Notes: generated by a model from the letters alone, not told the origin. 64,000 nt of DNA from Arthrobacter luteolus NBRC 107841 (GCF_001552075.1 NZ_BCQM01000001.1:682001-746000); one strand, 5' to 3'; positions 42,171 through 52,170 are shown, numbered from the stretch's first letter. Translations and numbers: made by a program.

Positions 42171-44032
42171 GCCGGTTCAGCATCCGCCGCGGCGGCGCTC
42201 CCCTGCCCGGGGAGAACGGCAGCCCGGCGGCAGCCACCGGAACCGCGGGCGAGGACAACCTCAACCTGGACCGGGCGGAGAACCAAGCCGTCCGCCGTCG
42301 TTCACTGGCCCTGCTCCGTTCCCTGCTGCTCCCCAACCGCGGCCGCTTTATCCTCACCATCGTCCTGGTGGTCATTTCCCAGGCCGCCCGCGTGGCCGGC
42401 CCGGCGATCATCGCCTACGGCATCGACCATGCCCTCCCGGCCCTGCGCAGCGGGAGCTCGGTTCCGCTGCTGCTCTCCGGCGGCGCGTACCTGCTCGCGG
42501 CGGTGCTGGCCGCCGCCCTGACCGCGGGCTACGTCCGGTCGACGGCGCAGCTAAGCCAGGCGATGCTGCTGGATCTGCGCCTGCGGGTCTTCCGGCACAC
42601 CCAGCGGCTCAGTCTGGAATTCCACGAAAGGTACACCTCCGGGCGGATCATTTCGCGGCAGACCTCTGACCTGGAGGCACTGCGGGAACTGCTTGATTCC
42701 GGAATCAGCTCACTGGCGTCCGGGGCGATGTACATGCTCTTCGTGGCAATCAGTATCTTCGCCCTGGACTGGCGCACCGGAGTCCTGCTTTGTGTCGCCT
42801 TTGTACCGATGTACCTGCTCACACGCTGGTACCAGAAGCGCTCCCAGATCGCCTACCGCGCTTCCCGGGTCACCTCTGCCCGGCTGATCGTGCACTTCAT
42901 CGAAACCATGACCGGCATCCGGGCCGTGAAGGCCTTCCGCCGCGAGAAGGTCAACGCAGAGAAAAATGACGAGCTGGCCGAGGATTACCGCCGGGCCACG
43001 CTGCGCTCCATCAACCTCAACGGCGTTTTCCAGCCTGGACTGATCCTGATCGGCAACGCCACGGTGGCTCTGGTACTGCTGGTGGGCGGTTACCGGGTGC
43101 TCGACGGCGGCATGGAAGTCGGCGCGCTGCTGGCACTGCTGCTGTACACCAAGCGCTTCTTCCAGCCGGTGGACCAGATGGCCATGTTCTACAACTCCTT
43201 CCAGTCGGCCTCCGCCGCACTGGAGAAGGTGTCCGGTCTGCTCGAAGAGATTCCCACTGTGCGGCCGCCGAAACACCCGGTGTCCCTCCCGGAGGCCAGT
43301 GGAGACATAAGGTTCGACGGCGTGGAGTTCCGTTACGGCGACGGCCCGGTGGTCCTGCCGCGGATGGACCTGCACATTCCTGCCGGGCAGACGGTGGCCC
43401 TGGTGGGCCAGACCGGCGCCGGCAAGTCGACCCTGGCCAAGCTGATCGCCCGCTTCTATGACCCGTCCTCCGGTGCCGTGCTGCTGGACGGGGTGGACCT
43501 ACGGGACCTGACCCAGCGGGACCTGCGCCGCGCCGTCGTGATGGTGACCCAGGAGGCGTTCCTGTTCAGCGGCTCGGTGGCAGAGAATATTGCCCTGGGC
43601 AAACCCGGGGCCTCGCAGGAGGAGATTGAGGCGGCGGCCCGGGCGGTCGGAGCCCACGAGTTCATCGGATTGCTTCCCGAGGGGTACCAGACCGATGTGA
43701 ACAAGCGCGGCGGCCGGGTCTCCGCCGGGCAGCGCCAGCTGATCAGCTTTGCCCGCGCGTTCCTGGCCGACCCGGCGGTGCTGATCCTGGATGAGGCAAC
43801 CTCGTCGCTGGACATCCCCAGCGAACGGCTGGTGCAGCAGGGCCTGAAAACCCTCCTGGGCAACCGGACCGCGCTGATCATCGCGCACCGGCTTTCCACG
43901 GTGGAGATCGCCGACCGCGTGCTGGTGATGGCGGACGGCGAGGTCGTTGAGGACGGCACCCCGAAGGATCTGACCAGCGGTACCGGACGGTTCGCAGCAT
44001 TGAACGCTGCCTGGCAGGATTCGCTCGTCTAG
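42167..44032 (+). CDS. ABC exporter half with non-canonical signature (subunit 2)
   Basis: A 621-residue partner: N-terminal ~40 residues polar, six-helix membrane domain, ATPase with Walker [14 protein letters not shown], signature [14 protein letters not shown] (SAGQ rather than SGGQ) and Walker [13 protein letters not shown] with the catalytic Glu. It provides the intact Glu for the catalytic site, combined with the partner's LSGGQ. The start GTG overlaps the stop of the first subunit by 4 bases. Both are expected in the plasma membrane as one dimer. Confidence 0.88.
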   Translation: MSRFSIRRGGAPLPGENGSPAAATGTAGEDNLNLDRAENQAVRRRSLALLRSLLLPNRGRFILTIVLVVISQAARVAGPAIIAYGIDHALPALRSGSSVPLLLSGGAYLLAAVLAAALTAGYVRSTAQLSQAMLLDLRLRVFRHTQRLSLEFHERYTSGRIISRQTSDLEALRELLDSGISSLASGAMYMLFVAISIFALDWRTGVLLCVAFVPMYLLTRWYQKRSQIAYRASRVTSARLIVHFIETMTGIRAVKAFRREKVNAEKNDELAEDYRRATLRSINLNGVFQPGLILIGNATVALVLLVGGYRVLDGGMEVGALLALLLYTKRFFQPVDQMAMFYNSFQSASAALEKVSGLLEEIPTVRPPKHPVSLPEASGDIRFDGVEFRYGDGPVVLPRMDLHIPAGQTVALVGQTGAGKSTLAKLIARFYDPSSGAVLLDGVDLRDLTQRDLRRAVVMVTQEAFLFSGSVAENIALGKPGASQEEIEAAARAVGAHEFIGLLPEGYQTDVNKRGGRVSAGQRQLISFARAFLADPAVLILDEATSSLDIPSERLVQQGLKTLLGNRTALIIAHRLSTVEIADRVLVMADGEVVEDGTPKDLTSGTGRFAALNAAWQDSLV

Positions 44033-44137
44033 TGTGTTTCGCCTCCCCCAGGAGCTGAATTTCGCGCTCCCGCAGGTTGTCGAGTACACTTGTAAAGTTG
44101 CTTGGCCGGGAGGGAAACCTTCCACCGGCAGTGGTTA

Positions 44138-44214
<77 letters not shown>

Positions 44215-44222
44215 AAACAATG

Positions 44223-44254
44223 AAGGACCCGCTGTTTTCAGCGGGTCCTTTTTT
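44223..44254 (+). terminator. Intrinsic terminator after tRNA-Pro
   Basis: AAGGACCCGCTG-TTTT-CAGCGGGTCCTT followed by TTTT, 9 bases past the tRNA. Confidence 0.9.
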
Positions 44255-44408
44255 GTTGCCTTCTGCTAGGTCACCCTCGAGGGCAAACCCACCGGCAAAG
44301 AATGCGGAATACGGCTCCGTTCCGGCCACTGATCCTGATGCCCTTGCATCATCCTGTCCCGGCGGTAAGCTCAGGTTCACTTTCTGCCTAGCCCCCCAGG
44401 AGCCCCCC

Positions 44409-45050
44409 ATGGCTGTTCGTGTTGACCTCAACATCTCCCTCGACGGATACGCCACCACCACAGACCAGACCCCGGAGAATCCATTCGGGCAGGATTGGGG
44501 CCGGCTCGTTGGCCCGTATGCCGCGACCCGGACCTTCCGGGAGCGGGTACTGCTTGAGACCGGCGGTGAAGGGACCACAGGTGTGGACGACAAGTACGCC
44601 CAGGCCTACTTTGATCAGATCGGGTCGGAAATTATGGGAGCTGGCATGTTTGGCCTGCACAACTTCCCTGACGATCCGGATTGGCAGGGCTGGTGGGGCG
44701 ACGAGCCGCCGTTCCGGGTCCCGGTCTACGTTCTGACCCATACGCCGCGCCCGCCGGTCGAAATGGCTAACGGAACCAGGTTCGAGTTCCTCACCGCCTC
44801 CCCCGAGGAAGCCCTGGAACTGGCCACGGAAACTGCCGGGGGCAAGGACATCCGGGTCGGCGGTGGCCCGACGGTGGTTAAGTCGTTCCTGGAAGCCGGG
44901 CTGGTCGACCAGCTGCACGTAGGCATCGCCCCTATCCTGCTGGGGCGCGGCATCAACCTGTGGGAAGGTCTCCGCGGCCTCGAAGACGCCTACGACGTCA
45001 GTGCGGAAACAGCGGAGAGCGGGACGATCCACCTGACGTTCCGGGGGTGA
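44409..45050 (+). CDS. RibD C-terminal/dihydrofolate reductase-fold protein
   Basis: A 213-residue member of the RibD_C/DHFR superfamily: RVDLNISLDGYATT at the start, the Gly-rich KDIRVGGGPTVVKSFLEAGLVDQLHVGIAPILLGRG cofactor segment and a central Trp-rich insert (FPDDPDWQGWWGDE). It is likely an NADPH-dependent reductase, but riboflavin-pathway and folate genes are absent nearby, so the substrate is unknown. Start ATG 44409 with AGGAG 7 bases upstream. Ended by a bidirectional hairpin shared with purC. Confidence 0.82.
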   Translation: MAVRVDLNISLDGYATTTDQTPENPFGQDWGRLVGPYAATRTFRERVLLETGGEGTTGVDDKYAQAYFDQIGSEIMGAGMFGLHNFPDDPDWQGWWGDEPPFRVPVYVLTHTPRPPVEMANGTRFEFLTASPEEALELATETAGGKDIRVGGGPTVVKSFLEAGLVDQLHVGIAPILLGRGINLWEGLRGLEDAYDVSAETAESGTIHLTFRG

Positions 45051-45071
45051 GACGCAGGGCCGAGACGCAAA

Positions 45072-45097
45072 ACGGCCCCGGGAAATCCCGGGGCCGT
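45072..45097. terminator. Bidirectional terminator between RibD-like gene and purC
   Basis: Perfect 12-base arms ACGGCCCCGGGA / TCCCGGGGCCGT with only AA between. Confidence 0.75.
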
Positions 45098-45108
45098 GGG
45101 CAGGAAAG

Positions 45109-46002
45109 CTAGACGAACGTCTTTCCGGTCAATCGCTCGTACGCGTCGATGTAGCGGGCGCGGGTGCGCTCGACGACGTCGGCCGGCAGCGCGGGAGGCT
45201 GGGTGTCCGAGGCCTTGTCCCAGCCGGATTCCGGTGACGTGAGCCAGTCCCGGACGTACTGCTTGTCGAAGGACGGCTGCGCCTGGCCCGGCTCGTACAG
45301 GGAGGCATCCCAGAACCGCGAGGAATCCGGGGTCAGCACCTCATCGCCCAGGGTGACCAGGCCGGTGGCCGGATCCAGGCCGAACTCCACCTTGGTGTCC
45401 GCCAGGATGATCCCCCGCTCCCGGGCAATCGCCTCGGCGGTGGTGTAGATCTCCAGCGTCAGGTCGCGGATCTTCGCGGCGGTCTCGGCACCCACGGCGG
45501 TGACGACGGCGTCGTAATTAATGTTCTCGTCATGCTCGCCCACCTCAGCCTTGGCTGACGGCGTGAAAATCGCCGGCTCCAGCCGCGAGCCGTCGACCAG
45601 GCCGGCCGGCAGCGGCACGTCGCAAACGGTCTGCGAGTTCTTGTACTCGAGAAGCCCGGAACCGGTGAGGTAGCCGCGGGCGATGGCCTCCACCGGGTAC
45701 ATCTCCAGCTTCCTGCAGATCATGGCGCGCCCGGCGACTTCGGCCGGAACACCTTCGTCCGCGGAAATCACGTGGTTGGGAATGCTCTTCAGCTGGTCGA
45801 ACCACCACAGGCTGAGCTGGGTCAGGATCCGGCCCTTGTCCGGGATGGTGCTGGAAAGCACGTGGTCGTAGGCGCTGATCCGGTCGCTGGCGACCACCAG
45901 CACCCGGTCATCCGGAGCGTCCGTGCCGGCCGGAACGTACAGGTCGCGGACCTTCCCGGAGTAGATGTGCTGCCAGCCCTGCAGCTGCGGTGCCTCGCTC
46001 AT
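45109..46002 (-). CDS. purC: Phosphoribosylaminoimidazole-succinocarboxamide synthase (SAICAR synthetase)
   Basis: A 297-residue purine enzyme joining aspartate to CAIR with ATP. GKVRDLY (ATP loop), VVASDRISAYDHVL, EAIARGYLTGS, FTPSAKAEVGEHDENI and ILADTKVEFGLD are the PurC signatures. The stretch is of the fungal/actinobacterial longer type. Its start overlaps the end of purD by 4 bases, so the two are coupled and purD is upstream in the same transcript. Confidence 0.95.
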   Translation of the reverse strand: MSEAPQLQGWQHIYSGKVRDLYVPAGTDAPDDRVLVVASDRISAYDHVLSSTIPDKGRILTQLSLWWFDQLKSIPNHVISADEGVPAEVAGRAMICRKLEMYPVEAIARGYLTGSGLLEYKNSQTVCDVPLPAGLVDGSRLEPAIFTPSAKAEVGEHDENINYDAVVTAVGAETAAKIRDLTLEIYTTAEAIARERGIILADTKVEFGLDPATGLVTLGDEVLTPDSSRFWDASLYEPGQAQPSFDKQYVRDWLTSPESGWDKASDTQPPALPADVVERTRARYIDAYERLTGKTFV

Positions 46003-47315
46003 GAAAGTTCCTTCTCGTTGTCGACGCCCGCGCTGCCGGCCGGCACCACGATTTCGCCGCGGGAGGCCTTGAGCGCAATGTCGGTCCGGTGCTGCGAGCC
46101 CTCCAGGCCGATCTCGGCGACGCCGGCATACGCGAGGTCCCGTGCCTGCACCAGGTCCTGGCCCAGGGCCACGACGGCGAGCACCCGGCCTCCGGCGCTG
46201 ACGATCTCCGCGTCATCGATCCGGGTTCCGGCGTGCAGCACGTGCACACCCTCGATCGCTTCCGCTTCCACCAGACCCAGGATCGGGTCTCCGGTGCGCG
46301 GTGTGTCGGGGTAGTTTTCAGATGCGACGACGACGGCGACGGCGGTGCGCGCGTCCCACTTCAGCTGCTCCATGGCATCCAGCTCGCCCTTGGCGGCAGC
46401 CAGCAGCAGCCCGCCGAGCGGAGTCTTCAGCCGGGCCAGAACGGCCTGGGTTTCCGGATCGCCGAAGCGCGCGTTGAATTCGATGACGCGCATCCCGCGG
46501 GAGGTGAGCGCCAGCCCGCAGTACAGCACACCGACAAACGGTGTGCCGCGGGCAGCCATTTCATCCACGGTTGGCTGGGCGACGCGGGCAATAACGTCGT
46601 CGACCAGGTTTGCCGGCGCCCACTCGAGCGGCGAGTAGGCACCCATGCCGCCGGTATTGGGGCCTTCATCGTTGTCGAAGATGCGCTTGAAGTCCTGCGC
46701 GGGGGCGAGCGGCACCACATGCCGCCCGTCGGAGAGGACAAAGAGGGAGACTTCGGGGCCGTCGAGGTATTCCTCGATCACCACGGTGCCGCCGGCGTCG
46801 AAGCAGGCTTCGGCGTGGGCCAGGGCTTCATCCCGGTCGGACGTAACGACGACGCCCTTCCCAGCCGCAAGCCCGTCGTCCTTGACCACGTACGGCGCAC
46901 CGAAGGTGTCCAGCGCGTCCGCGGCTTCCTCAGCCGTGGCGGCCACCCGGGCCATCGCGGTGGGGACATTGGCAGCGGCCATGATCTGCTTGGCGAACGC
47001 TTTCGATGCTTCGAGCTGGGCCGCCTCGCGGGACGGGCCGAAGACCGGGATACCGGCTTCGGCCAGCGCGTCGGATACGCCGGCGGCGAGCGGAGCCTCA
47101 GGCCCGACAATCACGAGGTCTGAACCGAGGCTGCGGGCCAGTTCGGTCACGGCCGCGGGATCGCTGGCGTTGACGGGATGGACTGGCACAATCTGGGCGA
47201 TTCCGGCGTTTCCGGGAGCCGCATGGACTTCCGAAACGTAGGGGTCGGCCAGCAATGCCCGGACAATGGCGTGTTCGCGGCCACCGGGGCCAACAACGAG
47301 AACCTTCACAATCAT
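45999..47315 (-). CDS. purD: Phosphoribosylamine-glycine ligase (GAR synthetase)
   Basis: A 438-residue ATP-grasp enzyme. VLVVGPGGREHAIV is the N-terminal nucleotide loop; LVIVGPEAPLAAGVSDAL, VVKDDGLAAGKGVVV and VIEFNARFGDPETQAV follow, all complete. It couples phosphoribosylamine to glycine. The start is uncertain: ATG 47315 (MIVKVLVVG) or the next GTG at 47309 (VKVLVVG), the latter resembling other PurD starts. Coupled to purC; upstream is a 329-base gap to the divergent asparaginase. Confidence 0.95.
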   Translation of the reverse strand: MIVKVLVVGPGGREHAIVRALLADPYVSEVHAAPGNAGIAQIVPVHPVNASDPAAVTELARSLGSDLVIVGPEAPLAAGVSDALAEAGIPVFGPSREAAQLEASKAFAKQIMAAANVPTAMARVAATAEEAADALDTFGAPYVVKDDGLAAGKGVVVTSDRDEALAHAEACFDAGGTVVIEEYLDGPEVSLFVLSDGRHVVPLAPAQDFKRIFDNDEGPNTGGMGAYSPLEWAPANLVDDVIARVAQPTVDEMAARGTPFVGVLYCGLALTSRGMRVIEFNARFGDPETQAVLARLKTPLGGLLLAAAKGELDAMEQLKWDARTAVAVVVASENYPDTPRTGDPILGLVEAEAIEGVHVLHAGTRIDDAEIVSAGGRVLAVVALGQDLVQARDLAYAGVAEIGLEGSQHRTDIALKASRGEIVVPAGSAGVDNEKELS

Positions 47316-47644
47316 TCAGCGTACTGGCAGGGACGCGCGGCCTGAAAGCCGGGGCATCAGCATGACGGCGGCCGACGGTACCGGTTTCACCCGGAGGCGT
47401 TGCCCGCGCCGTGGGCGGAGCGGATAGTAAAGAGCGGCGGGCTCTTTGGGTTCGCCGGTGCGGGCAATGCGGCAGGCGGGCTCGATGGCTGTGCCGGGGC
47501 GGTCATCGCGCCCCTGCCTCACCGCGCGCGTCGGCTCACATTTTCCGGACCCCGCGTCGGCCCGCTCCCCTACACCGGCAACAACCTTCCGCGGATACCA
47601 GCGCGCGTCCCGGGCTGCGCGCCGGACTTTCGTAGACTGGCAGT
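47316..47644. other. 329-base divergent gap between purD and asparaginase
   Basis: Contains the purD promoter and the TAGACT hexamer of the asparaginase gene. No purine riboswitch-like fold or other gene is seen. Confidence 0.4.
47633..47638 (+). promoter_or_regulatory. -10 hexamer of a likely leaderless promoter (asparaginase)
   Basis: TAGACT, 6 bases, ATG 47645. Confidence 0.5.
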
Positions 47645-48649
47645 ATGCCTGCCACTTTTACTGCCGCTGATGCCGTCGAACTCGCCGTTGTGGAACGCAA
47701 CGGTTTCATCGAGTCACGGCATGTGGGGTCCGCCGTCGTCCTCTCGGCTGACGGGTCGGTGGTCACTGCCCTCGGCGACATCACTACGCCGGTCTTCCCC
47801 CGTTCCTCCCTCAAGCCCTTTCAGGCGGTCGCCGCGATGCAGGCCGGCGTTCCCCTGCGAGGACCGCAGGTGGCTCTCGCCGCGGCCAGCCATACGGGCG
47901 CGAAAGAACATACCGACGTCGTCCGCGGCATGCTGGAGGCCGCAGGCCTGACCGAAGAGCACCTGCAGTGCCCGGCGGACTGGCCGCAGAACGAGGAAGC
48001 GCGGACAGCGCTGATCCGCTCCGGCGCCGGGAAACAGAAAATTGCGTTCAACTGTTCCGGGAAGCATGCAGCCTTCCTCTGGGCCTGCACCGAAAACGGC
48101 TGGGACACCGCAACCTACCTGGATCCGCAGCACCCAATGCAGCAGGGCGTCGCCCGCGTTGTCGAAGAATACTGCGGGGAAACACCTGCCCACTGGGCCG
48201 TGGACGGCTGCGGAGCTCCGCTGGCAGCGGTTTCCCTGACCGGACTGGCCCGGGGCATCGGCCGGCTGGCCCAGGCCCCGTCCGGCAAGCACGGTGACGC
48301 GCGTGCCGCCACCGTGGCCACCGCCATGCTCGACTACCCCTGGGCCGTGCACGGTGCGGGCAAGGAAAACACCATTGTGATGGAGGACCTCGGTGTCATC
48401 GCCAAGAGCGGTGCCGAAGGCGTCCTGGTCCTGGGTACCAGCACCGGCGTTGCCGTTGCCCTGAAGATGCTCGACGGCAACGGACGGGCTGCAACCCTGG
48501 TGGGCCTGACCCTGCTTGCGGCCAGCGGTGCGATCGACCCGGAAGCCGTTTTCAAGGTCCTCGCCAAGGTTGTCCCGCCGGTCCTCGGCGGCGGCAACCC
48601 GGTCGGGAGTCTCCGGCTGGCCGCCCCCGTCACCGCACTGCTGGACTGA
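47645..48649 (+). CDS. Class 3 (Rhizobium etli II-type) L-asparaginase
   Basis: A 334-residue asparaginase II of the ReAII class, structurally unrelated to E. coli type asparaginases. It deamidates L-asparagine to aspartate and ammonia. The conserved SSLKPFQAVA segment (Ser-Leu-Lys), the ASHTGAKEHT motif and FNCSGKHAAFL (Cys and Lys) are complete, as is GTSTGVAVALKM. Likely cytoplasmic (no signal peptide). The short next gene begins 3 bases after its stop. Confidence 0.9.
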   Translation: MPATFTAADAVELAVVERNGFIESRHVGSAVVLSADGSVVTALGDITTPVFPRSSLKPFQAVAAMQAGVPLRGPQVALAAASHTGAKEHTDVVRGMLEAAGLTEEHLQCPADWPQNEEARTALIRSGAGKQKIAFNCSGKHAAFLWACTENGWDTATYLDPQHPMQQGVARVVEEYCGETPAHWAVDGCGAPLAAVSLTGLARGIGRLAQAPSGKHGDARAATVATAMLDYPWAVHGAGKENTIVMEDLGVIAKSGAEGVLVLGTSTGVAVALKMLDGNGRAATLVGLTLLAASGAIDPEAVFKVLAKVVPPVLGGGNPVGSLRLAAPVTALLD

Positions 48650-48652
48650 GGC

Positions 48653-49039
48653 ATGGCACGGCGCAGGATTTCCGCCGCCGACGGCCGGGCAGCACTTTCC
48701 GCTGCGGCTGCGGCTGCAAGTGGAACAGACCGGACGACGACGGCGACAGCCGTGCGCTTTGCGCTCGAGGAGCTGGCGGAGCGGGTACCGGGCAACAGCG
48801 TGGAAGTGCGGGTGCCGCCGTTTGGCGTTACCCAATGCATCCCGGGGCCGCGGCATACACGCGGTACACCGCCCAATGTGGTGGAGACAGACGCGGCCAC
48901 CTGGCTTGCCCTGGTGACCGGTTCGCTGTCCTGGACCGGCGCCGTCGCCGCCGGGAAAGTCTCTGCCTCGGGGCTTCGCGCAGACCTGTCCGAGTGCCTT
49001 CCGCTGTTCCCGGAGCTTGGGACCGGCGTCGGACAGTAG
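48653..49039 (+). CDS. Bacterial SCP-ortholog protein (sterol carrier family-like)
   Basis: A 128-residue protein common in actinobacteria upstream of purF; NCBI names the family sterol carrier protein-like (SCP_3). It has an N-terminal Ala-rich helix, a central [16 protein letters not shown] stretch and a C-terminal [38 protein letters not shown] pattern resembling the SCP2 fold, which binds lipids in a pocket. Function in bacteria is undefined. Starts 3 bases after the asparaginase stop (TGAGGCATG). Confidence 0.75.
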   Translation: MARRRISAADGRAALSAAAAAASGTDRTTTATAVRFALEELAERVPGNSVEVRVPPFGVTQCIPGPRHTRGTPPNVVETDAATWLALVTGSLSWTGAVAAGKVSASGLRADLSECLPLFPELGTGVGQ

Positions 49040-49052
49040 CCTCTACTGCCGG

Positions 49053-49058
49053 TAGAAT
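49053..49058 (+). promoter_or_regulatory. -10 hexamer of a likely leaderless promoter (small membrane protein)
   Basis: TAGAAT, 6 bases, ATG 49065. The best match to a -10 consensus in the window. Confidence 0.55.
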
Positions 49059-49064
49059 TCCCGT

Positions 49065-49385
49065 ATGACTTCCGAGCAGCACAGCCCTGAGCGGCGCGAG
49101 ATCACCATTCGCCGCGCTCCCCGCTTCGTTCCCTTTATGGTGCTGGGCGCGGTTGCCGCCTTTGTTGTGGCCGTGGTGATGGCCTACACCGGGCCGGAGA
49201 ACCCGCAGTACACCCGTGAGTCAGTTCTGGGCTTCTTTTTCGTGATCCTCGCGCTTCCCGGCGTGGGACTGGGCTCGATCGCTGCGCTCGTCCTGGACCG
49301 GATCAGTGTCCGCCGTGCCAAGCACGCCATCGTCGAAGCAGCTGATGACGAGCCCGGTAACACCGGCGGATCCCCCGCCGCGTAA
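49065..49385 (+). CDS. Small two-helix membrane protein
   Basis: 106 residues with two hydrophobic segments (VPFMVLGAVAAFVVAVVMAYTG and SVLGFFFVILALPGVGLGSIAALVLD) and charged ends; both termini are predicted in the cytoplasm. Unrecognised family; the arrangement just before purF is common in Micrococcaceae. Function unknown. Confidence 0.7.
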   Translation: MTSEQHSPERREITIRRAPRFVPFMVLGAVAAFVVAVVMAYTGPENPQYTRESVLGFFFVILALPGVGLGSIAALVLDRISVRRAKHAIVEAADDEPGNTGGSPAA

Positions 49386-49423
49386 CGCTCTGCCCCAGAA
49401 CCGGCTGCACGCGGCGGTCATGA

Positions 49424-49429
49424 GAGAAT
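49424..49429 (+). promoter_or_regulatory. -10 hexamer of a likely leaderless promoter (purF)
   Basis: GAGAAT, 7 bases, ATG 49437; no Shine-Dalgarno. Confidence 0.45.
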
Positions 49430-49436
49430 AATTCCT

Positions 49437-50990
49437 ATGGCACGCGGTGACGGAAAGCTTTCCCACGATCTCATGCCCGGCGAGAAAGGACCGCAGGATG
49501 CCTGCGGCGTTTTCGGTGTCTGGGCCCCCGGCGAAGAGGTAGCGAAGCTTACCTACTACGGTTTGTATGCGCTGCAGCACCGCGGACAGGAGTCCGCGGG
49601 AATCGCAACCAGCGACGGCAAACGAATCAGCGTTTACAAGGACATGGGCCTGGTCTCCCAGGTTTTCGACGAGACCACCCTCAACACCCTGCTGGGGCAC
49701 ATCGCCATCGGCCACTGCCGCTACTCCACAACCGGCGGTTCCCACTGGGCCAATGCGCAGCCGACCCTCGGTGCGACAGCCTCCGGCACAGTAGCACTGG
49801 CCCACAACGGCAATCTCACCAACTCCGCAGAACTCTATGACCTGATCCTGGAACGCCAGGGCCGCCCCCGCGCGGGCGAAATCGCCCAGGGCAACACCTC
49901 TGACACGGCTCTGGTCACCGCGCTGCTCAACGGCACGGACGGCCGCACCCTGGAAGCAACAGCGCTCGAGCTGCTGCCCAAACTGCGCGGCGCGTTCTCC
50001 TTCGTCTTTATGGACGAAGGCACCCTGTACGCCGCGCGTGACACCTACGGCGTCCGCCCTCTGGTCCTTGGGCGGCTGAACCGCGGCTGGGTTGTCGCTT
50101 CCGAAGGATCTGCCCTGGCCACTGTCGGTGCTACCTTCATCCGCGAAATCAAGCCCGGCGAGTTCATCGCGATCGATGAAAACGGAGTCCGTTCGCAGAT
50201 GTTCGGAGAACCGACCCCTGCCGGCTGCGTATTCGAATACGTTTACCTGGCCCGCCCGGATGCAACCATCAACGGGCGCTCGGTCTACGAATCCCGCGTG
50301 GAAATGGGCCGCCAGCTGGCCCGCGAAAACTCCGTGGACGCCGACATCGTGATTCCGGTTCCGGAATCGGGCACACCGGCCGCCGTGGGCTACGCCGAGC
50401 AGTCCGGTATTCCCTTCGCGCACGGTTTCGTCAAGAACTCCTACGTGGGCCGCACCTTCATCCAGCCCAGCCAGACCCTGCGTCAGCTGGGCATCAAGCT
50501 GAAGCTCAACGCCCTGGAATCCGTGATCCGCGGCAAGCGCGTAGTGGTGGTGGACGACTCGATCGTCCGCGGCAACACGCAGCGCGCCATTGTGCGGATG
50601 CTGCGCGAGGTCGGCGCGAAGGAAGTCCACGTCAAGATCTCCTCACCGCCCGTTCAGTGGCCCTGCTTCTACGGCATCGACTTCGCCTCCCGCGCCGAGC
50701 TGATCGCCAACGGCGCCGAGGTCGAAGAAATCTGCACCTCCATCGGGGCGGACACCCTGGCCTATATCTCTGACGACGGCATGATCGGGGCAACCCAGCA
50801 GCCGCGGGAGAAACTCTGCACCGCCTGCTTCACCGGCGAGTACCCCATCGAACTTCCCTCCGCTGACCGCCTGGGCAAGAACCTGCTGGAGAACTCCGCG
50901 GACGCGGACGGCTCCAATGGCTGCGATCCCGGCCCGGACAGCGAATTCGAGAACCTCCTGACACCGACAGACAAGAAAGAACCAGTATGA
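49437..50990 (+). CDS. purF: Amidophosphoribosyltransferase
   Basis: A 517-residue enzyme catalysing the first step of purine synthesis: PRPP + glutamine to phosphoribosylamine. The N-terminal nucleophile is Cys23 (DACGVFGVW), exposed after removal of a 22-residue propeptide; GLYALQHRGQESAGIA, GHCRYSTTG and the PRPP loop VVVVDDSIVRGNT follow. The Bacillus-type [4Fe-4S] cysteines are visible (GCVFEYVY, WPCFYG, LCTACFTGEYP). ATGA overlap with purM makes a coupled pair. Confidence 0.96.
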   Translation: MARGDGKLSHDLMPGEKGPQDACGVFGVWAPGEEVAKLTYYGLYALQHRGQESAGIATSDGKRISVYKDMGLVSQVFDETTLNTLLGHIAIGHCRYSTTGGSHWANAQPTLGATASGTVALAHNGNLTNSAELYDLILERQGRPRAGEIAQGNTSDTALVTALLNGTDGRTLEATALELLPKLRGAFSFVFMDEGTLYAARDTYGVRPLVLGRLNRGWVVASEGSALATVGATFIREIKPGEFIAIDENGVRSQMFGEPTPAGCVFEYVYLARPDATINGRSVYESRVEMGRQLARENSVDADIVIPVPESGTPAAVGYAEQSGIPFAHGFVKNSYVGRTFIQPSQTLRQLGIKLKLNALESVIRGKRVVVVDDSIVRGNTQRAIVRMLREVGAKEVHVKISSPPVQWPCFYGIDFASRAELIANGAEVEEICTSIGADTLAYISDDGMIGATQQPREKLCTACFTGEYPIELPSADRLGKNLLENSADADGSNGCDPGPDSEFENLLTPTDKKEPV

Positions 50991-52102
50991 GCGCGAGCGA
51001 AAACGCCATCACCTACGCCTCCGCAGGTGTGGACGTCGAAGCCGGCGACAAAGCCGTTGAACTGATGAAGGCGGCCGTCAAGGCCACCCACAATGACAGC
51101 GTCATCGGCGGGGTCGGCGGATTCGCCGGACTCTACGACGTCTCCCGGCTCCTGACCTACAGGAAGCCGCTGCTGGCAACCTCCACAGACGGCGTCGGCA
51201 CCAAGGTGGCCATCGCCCAGGCCCTCGATATCCACCACACCATCGGTTTCGACCTGGTTGGCATGGTTGTGGATGACATCGTGGTGGTTGGAGCCGAACC
51301 GCTGTTTATGACCGACTACATTGCATGCGGCAAGGTGGTCCCGGAACGCATCGCGGACATCGTCCGCGGCATCGCCGCAGCCTGCGAAGTTGCCGGCACT
51401 GCCCTGGTGGGCGGAGAGACTGCCGAGCATCCCGGACTGCTGGGCGTTGACGAGTACGACGTCGCCGGTGCCGCCACCGGCGTTGTGGAAGCTGCGGACC
51501 TGCTCGGCCCGGAGCGGGTGCGCAACGGTGACGTGGTTATTGGCCTGGCGTCCTCCGGTATCCATTCCAACGGTTACTCCCTGGTCCGCCGCGTGATCAA
51601 CCACGCCGGCTGGCAGCTCGAACGCCAGATCCCGGAACTGGGACGCACCCTCGGCGAAGAACTGCTCGAGCCCACCCGTGTCTATGCCGCGGATTGCCTG
51701 GACCTGGCACGCTTCGCTCCGGCAGGTGTCCACGGCTTCAGCCACGTCACCGGCGGCGGGCTGGCCGCGAACCTGGCCCGGGTGCTGCCCAAGGGCATGG
51801 AAGCCACCATTGACCGCTCCACCTGGGAGCTTCCCCCGGTCTTCAAGCTCATTGGCGAACTGGGCAACGTTCCGCTTCCAGATCTGGAGCGGACACTGAA
51901 CCTGGGGGTTGGCATGGTGGCGATTGTCGACGCCGCCGGAGCCGACGCTGCCCTAGCCCGCCTGGCCGAGCGCGGTGTTCCGGCCTGGACCATGGGAACT
52001 GTGGGAACAGCAGGGGAACCCGACACCGCTAACCCGGACTACGTCCAGGGCGCCAAGGGTGTCGACGGCGGCGCCGTCCGCCTGGTTGGCAGCTACGCCT
52101 AA
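50987..52102 (+). CDS. purM: Phosphoribosylformylglycinamidine cyclo-ligase (AIR synthetase)
   Basis: A 371-residue enzyme closing the imidazole ring of AIR with ATP. TYASAGVDVEAGDKAVELMK at the start, STDGVGTKVAIA, GFDLVGMVVDDIVVVGAEPLFMTDYIA and GGETAEHPG are the PurM signatures and are intact. Starts in the purF stop (ATGA). Followed by one of the strongest terminators in the window. Confidence 0.96.
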   Translation: MSASENAITYASAGVDVEAGDKAVELMKAAVKATHNDSVIGGVGGFAGLYDVSRLLTYRKPLLATSTDGVGTKVAIAQALDIHHTIGFDLVGMVVDDIVVVGAEPLFMTDYIACGKVVPERIADIVRGIAAACEVAGTALVGGETAEHPGLLGVDEYDVAGAATGVVEAADLLGPERVRNGDVVIGLASSGIHSNGYSLVRRVINHAGWQLERQIPELGRTLGEELLEPTRVYAADCLDLARFAPAGVHGFSHVTGGGLAANLARVLPKGMEATIDRSTWELPPVFKLIGELGNVPLPDLERTLNLGVGMVAIVDAAGADAALARLAERGVPAWTMGTVGTAGEPDTANPDYVQGAKGVDGGAVRLVGSYA

Positions 52103-52121
52103 GCGGTCACCAGCCTTCAAC

Positions 52122-52166
52122 GCAAAAGAGGGTGGACACTCCATGAGTGTCCACCCTCTTTTTTGC
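52122..52166 (+). terminator. Intrinsic terminator after purM
   Basis: GCAAAAGAGGGTGGACACTC pairs with its complement around a 3-base loop and ends in six T. Confidence 0.9.
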
Positions 52167-52170
52167 CGAT

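Noticed and set aside
47316-47644. Purine riboswitch or small gene upstream of purD
   Set aside because: No conserved pairing or core bases were recognised, and frames in this gap show no family features.
49221-50630. Minus-strand frame opposite purF
   Set aside because: Antisense shadow; no known domain, no ribosome binding site.
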